DNA from: Actinomadura macra NBRC 14102
Lineage (GTDB): Bacteria; Actinomycetota; Actinomycetes; Streptosporangiales; Streptosporangiaceae
Assembly: GCF_001552215.1 (NCBI RefSeq)
Contig: NZ_BCQT01000018.1
Location: forward strand, 248,001-312,000
Direction of reading: 5' to 3'
DNA length: 64,000 nt
Shown: one piece after another, positions 26,055-34,296 of the stretch
Layout: the number at the start of each line of letters is the position of its first letter
How positions within the stretch are numbered: the stretch's first letter is position 1
The notes under the pieces: model-generated
What the model was told of the DNA's origin: nothing
Databases searched by the model: none
The model's input: only the letters and a program-made list of their open reading frames with translations
Program-made: the position numbers and the translations under genes

Positions 26055-26797
26055 CGGCTCAGCACCGCGACTTCGTGCCGGAAGTCCATGGTCAGCCCGA
26101 TCCGGTGCGCCACGGCGATGCTCGCCTCGTTCTCGGCCAGGCATGAGAGCACCGGACGTAGGCCGTGTTCCGCGCCGTACGCGATGACCTCGGCGCTCAT
26201 GGTGGTGTACAGATTCCGGTGCCGGTACTTCGGGTGGGTGAAGCCGCCCAATTCGACCAGCCCTCCTCCCACGACCCCGTGCCCTTCCGCCACGAGTTGT
26301 CCGTCCCTGACCAGGCAGAACCCGTACCCGTTCCGGAGGTAGTTGGCGGCCGATCCGAAGATGGAAAGGACCATGTCCCGCCAGTTCAGCTGTTCGAACA
26401 GCCGTGCGTCGACCCGGAGCAGGTCGAACCCCGCGGCCGGCACACGGCTGATCCCGTCGAGTTCCGCGCGGCTGAACTGGACACGCTCGGCTTTCTGGAA
26501 GCCGTCTGGCGGGACCATCTTGTGATCTGCGGGACCGATCAGTGTGACGGGTGGCCGGTCCTGAAGCAGGACGCAGATCTCTTTCAGCAGAGCGGACGTG
26601 ATCGCTCCGGCGACGAAGCAGAAGGGGGACTGCGTGGCGATGAGACACGCCGAAGCGCCGTCGTCCTCGTACTGCGCCCATACTCTCGCCGGGATCTTCT
26701 CTTCAAGGGCGGCGTGCACGAACGCGAGATTGGGATACGACGGACCGAACAGTGAGGTGAGGGCCGCGTACCGATCCGGACTCAGCGCGGTCAGCAT
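26051..26797 (-). CDS. GNAT-family N-acyltransferase
   Basis: 248 residues. The opening LTALSPDRYAALTSLFGPSYPNLAFVHAALEEKIPARVWAQ fits GNAT proteins with an N-terminal lobe of this type. The acetyl-CoA fold is C-terminal: GYGFCLVRDGQLVAEGHGVV, VELGGFTHPKYRHRNLYTTMSAEVIAYG (the Q/R-x-x-G/N-x-x-like pyrophosphate loop) and SCLAENEASIAVAHRIG. It should acylate an amine. The ATG at 26797 is preferred over GTG 26824 because the family alignment begins there. It overlaps the stop of a 16-codon upstream ORF and is the first recognisable enzyme of the minus-strand operon. Confidence 0.85.
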   Translation of the reverse strand: MLTALSPDRYAALTSLFGPSYPNLAFVHAALEEKIPARVWAQYEDDGASACLIATQSPFCFVAGAITSALLKEICVLLQDRPPVTLIGPADHKMVPPDGFQKAERVQFSRAELDGISRVPAAGFDLLRVDARLFEQLNWRDMVLSIFGSAANYLRNGYGFCLVRDGQLVAEGHGVVGGGLVELGGFTHPKYRHRNLYTTMSAEVIAYGAEHGLRPVLSCLAENEASIAVAHRIGLTMDFRHEVAVLSR

Positions 26798-26841
26798 CGG
26801 ATGTCCCGGTCCGCGGGCGTCCACGTTGTCGGCCGTGTCAT
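26791..26841 (-). CDS. 16-residue upstream ORF overlapping the GNAT start
   Basis: An ATG at 26841 with a strong site (AAGGAG, 5 bases before it) opens MTRPTTWTPADRDIRC and stops with TGA at 26791-26793, inside the first codons of the GNAT gene (ATGCTGA). The GNAT ATG itself has no ribosome-binding site of its own, so its translation probably depends on this ORF. It could be a leader peptide for coupling or attenuation, or a very small precursor peptide. No family is known. The same frame is open upstream to an ATG at 27012 (73 residues), but third-base G/C there is much lower than in real genes. Confidence 0.4.
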   Translation of the reverse strand: MTRPTTWTPADRDIRC

Positions 26842-27029
26842 GGCGTCTCCTTGGTGGGTGTCGGCCAATTCATGACACAGCGTGATGGCACGAACATGTA
26901 CCGCGATAATTCGCCGGATCCTGCTTGCGGTTCGTCTGGCTGTTCCGGATCCCGATGGGGTTTCACGGGGCCGCGGGGGAGACGCCGCGACCGGGCGGGT
27001 GACGTGCGGCATTGATAGGTCACGCGAGG

Positions 27030-27083
27030 ACCATAGGAACCGCCGTCCTTCCCTCGTCCTTGGCCCGTCCTTGGCTGGTCCTT
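27030..27083 (-). promoter_or_regulatory. SARP-type promoter: four heptamers at 11-bp spacing, 8 bp before a -10 element
   Basis: On the minus strand the heptamer AAGGACG occurs at 27050-27044, 27061-27055 and 27072-27066, with AAGGACC at 27083-27077. The four copies sit exactly 11 bp apart. After the last copy come 8 bases (GCGGTTCC) and then TATGGT (27035-27030), a plausible -10. Streptomyces antibiotic regulatory proteins bind direct heptamer repeats 11 bp apart, with the final repeat 8 bp from the -10. The promoter reads towards the GNAT-PLP-TauD-P450 operon. No SARP gene is in the window. In the plus direction no good -10 follows the repeats. Confidence 0.75.
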
Positions 27084-27111
27084 GCGTCGTCCCGATCTTG
27101 CGATCGGCCTG

Positions 27112-27125
27112 GAACCGGCCGGTTC
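27112..27125. promoter_or_regulatory. 14-bp perfect palindrome in the divergent promoter region
   Basis: GAACCGGCCGGTTC is fully self-complementary and lies between the SARP-type promoter and the start of the acyl-CoA carboxylase gene (27304). It may be an operator for either unit. G/C-rich palindromes also arise by chance in this genome. Apart from this and the SARP repeats, I see no gene in 26842-27303. Confidence 0.3.
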
Positions 27126-27303
27126 GCCCATGCCCTGGTCAGGCGCCGGCGGCCGATGGCTTTGCACGAATCCCACAACTTGAGCCGCTCAGCATGCGAC
27201 GTCTGCGACATGGCGTGGACGGCGGCTAGACGGGAGGGTGAGATCGTCGGGGGTCGCCGCATCCCGGCGCGCACATCGCTGGTCTAGAGGAGGGCTCGGT
27301 CGG

Positions 27304-30300
27304 GTGTTCAGTCGTGTCGCCATCGTCAACCGTGGTGAGGCCGCCATGCGGCTCATCCACGCCGTACGGGACATCGCCGCGGAGAACGGGACACGGATCG
27401 AGACCGTTGCCCTGCATACCGACGTCGACCGTACCGCCACTTTCGTCCGTGAGGCGGACCTTGCCTACGATCTCGGTCCCGCGTCGGCGCGCCCGTACCT
27501 CGATCTGAAGGTGCTGGAGCGCGCGCTGGTGGAGAGCGGAGCCGACGCCGCGTGGGTGGGCTGGGGGTTCGTCGCTGAGGATCCGGCGTTCGCGGAGCTG
27601 TGCGAGAGGATCGGGGTCACCTTCGTCGGGCCGAGCCCCGAGGCCATGCGCAAGCTGGGAGACAAGATCGGCGCGAAGCTGATCGCCGAGGAGGTCGGCG
27701 TCCCCGTCGCGCCGTGGAGCCGCGGCGCCGTCGAGACCCTGGACGCCGCCCTGGCCGCGGCGGCCGGGATCGGCTACCCGCTGATGCTGAAGGCGACCGC
27801 GGGCGGCGGCGGCCGCGGCATCCGAGTGATCTCGAACGAGGCCGAGCTCACCGACGCCTACGAGCGCACCAGCCAGGAGGCGGCGCGGGCGTTCGGCAGC
27901 GGCGTCGTGTTCCTGGAGCGCCTGGTCACCGGTGCCCGGCACGTCGAGGTCCAGGTGATCGCGGACGGTCAGGGAGCCGCGTGGGCCCTCGGCGTGCGTG
28001 ACTGCTCGGTCCAGCGGCGCAACCAGAAGGTCATCGAGGAGTCGGCGTCGCCGGTGCTCAACGCCGCGCAGACGGCCGAGCTCAAGGAGTCCGCCGAACG
28101 GCTGGCCATCGCGGTCGGCTACCGGGGCGCGGCGACCGTGGAGTTCCTCTACCACCCCGGCGACCGGCTGTTCGCGTTCCTTGAGGTCAATACCCGTTTG
28201 CAGGTCGAGCACCCGATCACCGAGTCCACCACCGGGTTCGACCTGGTCAAGGCGCAGCTGTGGGTGGCGTCCGGTGGCCGGCTCGAAGGCGGTCCGCCGG
28301 TGGAGCGCGGGCACGCCGTCGAGGCCCGGCTGAACGCCGAGGACCCCGACCGCGACTTCGCGCCCTCCCCGGGCCGTATCGCGCGGCTGGACCTGCCCGC
28401 CGGGCCCGGCATCCGGGTGGACACCGGTGTCCGCGAGGGCGACACCATTCCCGCCGACTTCGACTCGATGATCGCCAAGATCATCGCCTACGGCCGGGAC
28501 CGCGACGAGGCGCTCGGCAGGCTGCGCCGGGCGATGGCGCAGACCACCGTGATCATCGAGGGCGGCGCGACGAACAAGAGCTTCGTGCTCGACCTGCTCG
28601 ACCAGCCCGAAGTGATCGACGCCCGTGCGGACACCGGCTGGATCGACCGCGTCCGCGGCGAGGGCCGGCTCGTCTCGCACCGGCACTCCGCCGTCGCGCT
28701 GGCGGCCGCCGCGATCGAGGCGTACGAGGAGGAGGAACGCGTCGAGCGGCAGCGGCTGCTGTCGACGGCGTTCGGTGGCCGCCCGCATGTGCGCCATGAG
28801 AGCGGCCAGCCGCTGGACCTCAAGCTGCGCGGCGTCGGCTACCGGCTGCGGGTCGCGCGGGTCGGTGCGAACCGCTTCCGCGTCGGCGTCGAGGCGGGCG
28901 ACGGGGTCCACACCGCCGATGTCGAGCTCGACCGATTCGACCGGTACGCCGGGCATATCCTCGTCAACGGCACCCGGTACCGGCTCCTCACCGGCACGCA
29001 CGGGCCGATCCACCTGATCGAGGTGGACGGCGTGACGCACCGGGTCAGCCGCGACGAGGGCGGTATCGTCCGCTCGCCCGCGCCCGCGCTGGTCGTCGCC
29101 ACGCCGCTGAAGGTCGGTGCCGAGGTCGAGGCGGGCGCGCCGGTCCTGGTGCTGGAGAGCATGAAGATGGAGACGGTGCTCCGGGCGCCCTTCAAGGCGC
29201 GGCTCAAGGAATGCACCGTGTCGGTGGGCAGCCAGGTGGAGACCGGCGCCGCCCTGCTGCGACTGGAGCCGCTCGCCGACGACACCGAAGCCGAGGATTC
29301 CGCGGCCGCCGAGTCGGTGGAACTGGACCTGCCCGCCGCGCCCGAGCAGATCCCGGCACGTGAGCGCACCCGGCGCGGCCACGAGGATCTGCGCTGCCTG
29401 CTGCTGGGCTTCGACGTCGACCCCCACGATGAGCGCCGGGTGCTGGAGGACTATCTCGCCGCGCGCCAGGCCGCCGCCGAGGACGGTCACCGGCCGCTGG
29501 CCGAGGAGCTCGAGCTTCTCGATGTGTTCACCGACCTCGCCGAGCTGAGCCGCAACCGGCCCGCCAGCGGTGACGACAGCGGGGACGGCCACGTCTACAG
29601 TGCCCGCGAGTACTTCCACACCTATCTGCAGAGCCTCGACGTCGAACGGGCCGGGCTGCCGGCGGCGTTCCAGGCCAAGCTCGGCAAGGCGCTCGCGCAC
29701 TACCGGGTCACCGGGCTGGAGCGTTCACCCGACCTCGAGGCGGCGGTGTTCCGGATCTTCCTCGCCCAGCAGCGCGCGTCCGCCGACGTCGCGGTCGTCA
29801 CGACGCTGCTGCGCGCCTGGCTGCGGGAGCCGCCGCCGGACCGGACGCTGCGCGAGCCCGCCGGTCTCGCGCTGGAGCGGCTGGTGGCCGCGACGCAGGT
29901 CCGCTTCCCCGCGGTCTCCGACCTCGCACGCGGCGTGGTGTTCGCCTGGTTCGCCCAGCCGCTGCTGCGCCGTAACCGTGCCCGTGTCTACGCCGACGTC
30001 CGCAGGCACCTGCGCCACCTGGACGCGCACCCCGACGCGCCGGACCGCGCCGAGCGCATCGCCGAGATGGTGCGCAGCACCGAGCCGCTGGTCCGGCTGC
30101 TCGGCCGCCGGCTCGTCCGCGACGATCATGACAACGCGGTCATGCTGGAGGTCCTGACCCGGCGGTACTACGGCAACAAGGGCCTCACCGGCGTCCGCAC
30201 CAGCACGGTCGCGGGCCGCACGTTCGTGGTCGCCGAGCGCGCGGACTCGTGCGTGGTCTCCTCCGCGGTGGGCTTCGACGGTCTCGGCGGAACGCTGCGC

Positions 30301-32766
30301 GGGCTCGCTGACCTGGCGGGCGGCGAGGACGCCATCGACGCCGACATCTACCTCTCCTGGGAGAACCAGCCGGAGGACTTCGCGTCGATGGCGGCCGCGC
30401 TGCACGAGGTCGTCAACGCGCACCCGCTGCCGCCCCAGATCCGCAGGCTCACCGCCACCGTCGCGGGCAGCGGCGGCGCGGTGATGCACCACCACTTCAC
30501 GTTCCGCCCGTCCGCCACCGGGATGACCGAGGAACGGCTGATCCGCGGTCTGCACCCCTACATCGCGCAGCGGATGCAGATGGAGCGGCTGGGCAAGTTC
30601 GATCTCACCCGGCTGCCGTCGTCGGACGAGGAGGTCTACCTGTTCCAGTGCGTGGCGCGGGAGAACCCGTCGGACGAGCGCCTCGTCGCGTTCGCGCAGG
30701 TGCGCGACCTGACGGAGCTGCGCGAGCACGACGGCAGGCTGATCGCGTTGCCGACGGCCGAGGACACGATCGCCGCCTGCCTCGACTCGATCCGCCGTGC
30801 CCGGGCGCGGCGCCCGTCCAAGGAGCGCTTCGACACCAACCGGATCGTGATCTACGTCTGGCCGCCGAGCGACATCACCCGCGCGGAGCTGGAGACGATC
30901 GCCGGGCGGGTGCTCCCGACGACCGCCGGCGCCGGGCTGGAGGAGGCCCTGTTCATCGCGCGGCGCCGCGACCGGCGGACCGGCGAGCTGGTCAAGGTCG
31001 CCGTGCGGGTCTCCTTCGACGTCACCGGCGGCACCGAGCTGACGATCGAGGAGCCGTCCGACGAGCTGGTCGAGCCGGTCGACGGGTACCGGCAGAAGGT
31101 GCTGCGCGCGAGCAGCCGCAACACGGTGTACCCGTACGAGCTGACCGGCCGGCTCGGCGACTTCGTCGAGCACGACCTCGACGACGATCACGCCCTGGTC
31201 CCGGTCGACCGGCCGAAGGGCCGCAACACCGCGGCGCTCGTCGCGGGCGTCGTCACCACGCCGACCCCCCGTCACCCGCAGGGCGTTACCAGGGTCGTGC
31301 TGCTCGGCGACCCGACGAAGTCGCTCGGCGCGCTGTCGGAACCGGAATGCCGCCGCGTGATCGCCGCGCTGGACCTCGCCGAGCGCCTGCGGGTGCCGCT
31401 GGAGTGGTACGCGCTGTCCTCCGGGGCCCGGATCTCCATGGAGTCCGGCACCGAGAACATGGACTGGGTGGCGGCCGCGCTCAAGCGGATCGTCGAGTTC
31501 ACCCAGGACGGCGGCGAGATCAACATCGTGGTCGCCGGCATCAACGTCGGGGCGCAACCGTACTGGAACGCCGAGGCGACGATGCTCATGCACACCAAGG
31601 GCATCCTGGTCATGACACCGGAGTCGGCGATGGTGCTCACCGGCAAGCAGGCGCTCGACTTCTCGGGGGGCGTGTCGGCCGAGGACAACTTCGGCATCGG
31701 CGGCTACGACCGGGTGATGGGCCCGAACGGGCAGGCGCAGTACTGGGCACCGGACCTGGCCGCCGCGCGGGACGTGCTGATGTCGCACTACGACCATACC
31801 TACGTCGCACCGGGGGAGCAGGCGCCGCGGCGGGCCGAGACGTCCGACCCGGTCGACCGGGACATCTCCGGCTTCCCGCACCCCCTGGAGGGCAGCGACT
31901 TCACCACGGTCGGCGAGATCTTCTCCGCCGAGGCCAACCCGGACCGCAAGAAGCCGTTCGACATCCGGACCGTGATGCGAGCGCTCTCCGACCAGGACCA
32001 CCCGGTGCTCGAACGCTGGGCGGGCATGGCCGACGCGGAGACCGCGGTGGTCCAGGACGTCCACCTCGGCGGCATGCCGGTGTGCCTTCTCGGCATCGAG
32101 TCGCGTTCGGTTCCGCGGCGTGGCTTCCCGCCCACCGACGGCCCGGACACCTACACCGCGGGCACGCTGTTCCCGCGGTCGTCGAAGAAGGCGGCGCGGG
32201 CGATCAACGCGGCCAGCGGCAACCGGCCCTTGGTGGTGCTGGCCAACCTGTCGGGTTTTGATGGCTCGCCGGAGTCGATGCGGAAGCTGCAACTGGAGTA
32301 CGGCGCCGAGATCGGCCGCGCGATCGTGAACTTCCGCGGGCCCATCGTGTTCTGCGTGATCTCGCGGTACCACGGCGGCGCGTTCGTGGTGTTCTCCAAG
32401 GCGCTGAACCCGAACATGACCGTACTGGCGCTGGAGGGCTCGTTCGCGTCGGTGCTTGGCGGCGCCCCCGCCGCCGCCGCGGTGTTCTCCCGCGACGTCA
32501 AGGCCCGCACCGCGGCCGACCCACGCGTCCGGGACCTGGAGGCCCGGGTGGCCGCCGCCGCCGGCACCGACCGGGCCACGCTGACCGCGGAACTCGACGA
32601 GTTGCGCTCGTCGGTCCGCGCGGAGAAGCTCGGCGAGGTCGCCACGGAGTTCGATCGCGTGCACGACATCCGGCGCGCGGTCGAGGTCGGCTCCGTGGAC
32701 GCCGTCATCGGCGCCGCCGAACTGCGCCCACGGATCATCGACGCCATCGAGTCCCGGCTGGGGTGA
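27304..32766 (+). CDS. Single-chain multidomain biotin-dependent acyl-CoA carboxylase
   Basis: 1820 residues. Residues 1-450 are biotin carboxylase (VAIVNRGEAAMRLI, ATP-grasp KATAGGGGRGIRV, EVNTRLQVEHPITE). A linker and biotin carrier domain follow, with the biotinyl lysine at Lys621 (VLESMKMETVL). About 670-1250 is a helical central region like that of eukaryotic ACC (RYYGNKGL, then FTFRPSATGMTEERLIRGLHP). The C-terminal 550 residues are the carboxyltransferase (GRNTAALVAGVVTTPTPRHPQG, SSGARISMESG, MVLTGKQALDFSGG, NLSGFDGSPESM, FCVISRYHGGAFVVFSKALN). The protein should carboxylate acetyl-CoA or another acyl-CoA unaided. Actinobacteria usually use separate AccA/PccB-type subunits, so this is an accessory enzyme. 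GTG 27304 has GGAGGG upstream. Confidence 0.88.
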   Translation: MFSRVAIVNRGEAAMRLIHAVRDIAAENGTRIETVALHTDVDRTATFVREADLAYDLGPASARPYLDLKVLERALVESGADAAWVGWGFVAEDPAFAELCERIGVTFVGPSPEAMRKLGDKIGAKLIAEEVGVPVAPWSRGAVETLDAALAAAAGIGYPLMLKATAGGGGRGIRVISNEAELTDAYERTSQEAARAFGSGVVFLERLVTGARHVEVQVIADGQGAAWALGVRDCSVQRRNQKVIEESASPVLNAAQTAELKESAERLAIAVGYRGAATVEFLYHPGDRLFAFLEVNTRLQVEHPITESTTGFDLVKAQLWVASGGRLEGGPPVERGHAVEARLNAEDPDRDFAPSPGRIARLDLPAGPGIRVDTGVREGDTIPADFDSMIAKIIAYGRDRDEALGRLRRAMAQTTVIIEGGATNKSFVLDLLDQPEVIDARADTGWIDRVRGEGRLVSHRHSAVALAAAAIEAYEEEERVERQRLLSTAFGGRPHVRHESGQPLDLKLRGVGYRLRVARVGANRFRVGVEAGDGVHTADVELDRFDRYAGHILVNGTRYRLLTGTHGPIHLIEVDGVTHRVSRDEGGIVRSPAPALVVATPLKVGAEVEAGAPVLVLESMKMETVLRAPFKARLKECTVSVGSQVETGAALLRLEPLADDTEAEDSAAAESVELDLPAAPEQIPARERTRRGHEDLRCLLLGFDVDPHDERRVLEDYLAARQAAAEDGHRPLAEELELLDVFTDLAELSRNRPASGDDSGDGHVYSAREYFHTYLQSLDVERAGLPAAFQAKLGKALAHYRVTGLERSPDLEAAVFRIFLAQQRASADVAVVTTLLRAWLREPPPDRTLREPAGLALERLVAATQVRFPAVSDLARGVVFAWFAQPLLRRNRARVYADVRRHLRHLDAHPDAPDRAERIAEMVRSTEPLVRLLGRRLVRDDHDNAVMLEVLTRRYYGNKGLTGVRTSTVAGRTFVVAERADSCVVSSAVGFDGLGGTLRGLADLAGGEDAIDADIYLSWENQPEDFASMAAALHEVVNAHPLPPQIRRLTATVAGSGGAVMHHHFTFRPSATGMTEERLIRGLHPYIAQRMQMERLGKFDLTRLPSSDEEVYLFQCVARENPSDERLVAFAQVRDLTELREHDGRLIALPTAEDTIAACLDSIRRARARRPSKERFDTNRIVIYVWPPSDITRAELETIAGRVLPTTAGAGLEEALFIARRRDRRTGELVKVAVRVSFDVTGGTELTIEEPSDELVEPVDGYRQKVLRASSRNTVYPYELTGRLGDFVEHDLDDDHALVPVDRPKGRNTAALVAGVVTTPTPRHPQGVTRVVLLGDPTKSLGALSEPECRRVIAALDLAERLRVPLEWYALSSGARISMESGTENMDWVAAALKRIVEFTQDGGEINIVVAGINVGAQPYWNAEATMLMHTKGILVMTPESAMVLTGKQALDFSGGVSAEDNFGIGGYDRVMGPNGQAQYWAPDLAAARDVLMSHYDHTYVAPGEQAPRRAETSDPVDRDISGFPHPLEGSDFTTVGEIFSAEANPDRKKPFDIRTVMRALSDQDHPVLERWAGMADAETAVVQDVHLGGMPVCLLGIESRSVPRRGFPPTDGPDTYTAGTLFPRSSKKAARAINAASGNRPLVVLANLSGFDGSPESMRKLQLEYGAEIGRAIVNFRGPIVFCVISRYHGGAFVVFSKALNPNMTVLALEGSFASVLGGAPAAAAVFSRDVKARTAADPRVRDLEARVAAAAGTDRATLTAELDELRSSVRAEKLGEVATEFDRVHDIRRAVEVGSVDAVIGAAELRPRIIDAIESRLG

Positions 32767-32873
32767 TCCGATCAGCCGGTGCCGTCCGAGCGGGACGGGG
32801 CGGATCGGTGGTCGCGCGTCGGCGAGGAGGGGCCGGGAGATTCCACCCAGAGCGACCTTTGTGCTGACCCGGG

Positions 32874-32957
32874 GTGGCGTCCATCGAGCTGCCGCGCAAC
32901 GCCGAGCCGCTCATGTGGGCCGCGATCATCGCCGTCCGGGCGCGGCACGACCATTGA
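32874..32957 (+). other. Short coding-like remnant in the gap after the carboxylase gene
   Basis: The gap 32767-33209 has no recognisable gene. One 27-codon stretch from GTG 32874 reads VASIELPRNAEPLMWAAIIAVRARHDH and stops. Its codon use is like real genes, but it has no ribosome-binding site. It could be a leftover of a lost gene. The 3' half of the gap (about 33000-33200) is A/T-richer and is the likely promoter of the aminopeptidase gene. Confidence 0.15.
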
Positions 32958-33209
32958 TTCGATCGTTCCAACTGAATCCCCTTTTTCACATTGACAAGGC
33001 GGCGTGAACAGGCACATTAATCCGGGGTCGGTCAGGCTGGAAGGTGATTCTTCAACGCTCGACCCATCCTGGAATGCCTATCGAAATCGCGCCTGTAATC
33101 TTATTCGTCAGACATTGCCCTTTACCGTACTTATCGCCGCGCAATACCATCCACGGTCATCCCCCCTCTGGTGCGCACGCGCCAGAGCCCCCGCAGGAGG
33201 GAATGACGG

Positions 33210-34145
33210 ATGAAACGCAGAAGTCTCTTCAGTTCGGCCGCCCTCGGCGTCGGTCTGGTCACGGCGCTGCTGAGCCTCCCCGGCGGCGCCCTGGCGCAGT
33301 CCACGCCGCGGCCGGCGGCGGTCGCCGCCGTCCAGTCGCCGGACATTCCGGCGGCGAACTCGATGGCGCACGCCCAGCAGTTCCAGTCCATCGCCGCCGC
33401 CAACAGCGGCAACCGAGCGCACGGCAAGCCCGGCTACCGCGCCTCCGCCGACTACGTGAAGTCCAAGCTGGACGCGGCGGGTTTCCAGACCACGCTGCAG
33501 TCCTTCACCCACAACGGCGCCACCGGCTGGAATGTGATCGCCGACTGGCCGCAGGGTGACCCCAACCAGATCGTGTTCCTGGGCTCGCACCTCGACAGCG
33601 TCCCCGCCGGCCCGGGCATCAACGACAACGCCTCCGGCTCCAGCAGCGTCCTGGAGACCGCGCTCGCCGTCTCCCGCGCCGACGCCAAGCCGACCAAACG
33701 GCTGCGGTTCGGCTGGTGGGGCGCCGAGGAACTCGGCCTGATCGGCTCGAAGTACTACGTCGCCAACCTGCCCGCCGCCGAACGGTCGAAGATCAAGTCC
33801 TATCTCAACTTCGACATGGTGGGCGCGAAGAACACGAAGACCTGGGGCGTCTACACCGACTCCACGACCCTGGGCGCGACGTTCACCGAGTTCTTCCGCA
33901 GCAAGAACATCGCGACCAAGGGGATCAACATCTCCGGACGGTCCGACCACGCCTCGTTCAAGAACGCCGGAATCGAGGTCAGCGGTATCACCAGCGGTGA
34001 CGACCCCTGCTACCACTCCAAGTGCGACGACATCAACAACATCGAGTCGTCCGTGATGGGGCACAGCACCAACGCCGCCGCCTACGCGGCGTGGAAGCTC
34101 GCGGGTATCCCCGGCCAGGCCCTGCCGTTCCGGCCGGCCGCCTGA
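33210..34145 (+). CDS. Secreted M28-family zinc aminopeptidase
   Basis: 311 residues. The signal peptide MKRRSLFSSAALGVGLVTALLSLPGGALAQ is followed by a catalytic domain very like the Streptomyces griseus aminopeptidase. Zinc ligands and catalytic residues are visible in VFLGSHLDSVPAGPGINDNASG (His, bridging Asp), FGWWGAEELGLIGS (Glu pair), YLNFDMVG (Asp) and the late DDPCYHSKCDD (His, with the conserved disulfide). It removes large hydrophobic N-terminal residues from peptides outside the cell. The ATG at 33210 has AGGAGGG 8 bases upstream. A strong terminator hairpin follows the gene. Confidence 0.9.
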   Translation: MKRRSLFSSAALGVGLVTALLSLPGGALAQSTPRPAAVAAVQSPDIPAANSMAHAQQFQSIAAANSGNRAHGKPGYRASADYVKSKLDAAGFQTTLQSFTHNGATGWNVIADWPQGDPNQIVFLGSHLDSVPAGPGINDNASGSSSVLETALAVSRADAKPTKRLRFGWWGAEELGLIGSKYYVANLPAAERSKIKSYLNFDMVGAKNTKTWGVYTDSTTLGATFTEFFRSKNIATKGINISGRSDHASFKNAGIEVSGITSGDDPCYHSKCDDINNIESSVMGHSTNAAAYAAWKLAGIPGQALPFRPAA

Positions 34146-34157
34146 GCACCGCTCCGA

Positions 34158-34192
34158 CCCGGGTTTCCTGGACGGTGTCCAGGAAACCCGGG
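34158..34192 (+). terminator. Rho-independent-type hairpin after the aminopeptidase gene
   Basis: A perfect 16-bp stem (CCCGGGTTTCCTGGAC at 34158-34173, complement at 34177-34192) with a 3-base loop lies 13 bases after the stop codon. There is no U-tract, as is common in actinomycetes. It also insulates the LacI gene that starts 105 bp later. Confidence 0.8.
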
Positions 34193-34296
34193 CGGGTCAC
34201 GTACCCTAAAATGGACCGTGTGACCACGTCACCGGCGGCGGCGCGGACGGTTCCCGTAACCCCGGGCGGCCAGAGAAAGTGACAGGGAGCAGGAGC

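Noticed and set aside
26791..27012. A 73-residue frame beginning just after the predicted SARP transcript start
   Set aside because: No ribosome-binding site precedes its ATG, and third-base G/C is far below that of real genes until the last 16 codons, which have their own strong start.
27044..27083. PHO box explanation for the 11-bp direct repeats
   Set aside because: PHO boxes also have 11-bp units, but their core is close to GTTCACC; these heptamers (AAGGACG) and the 8-bp distance to a -10 fit a SARP site better.
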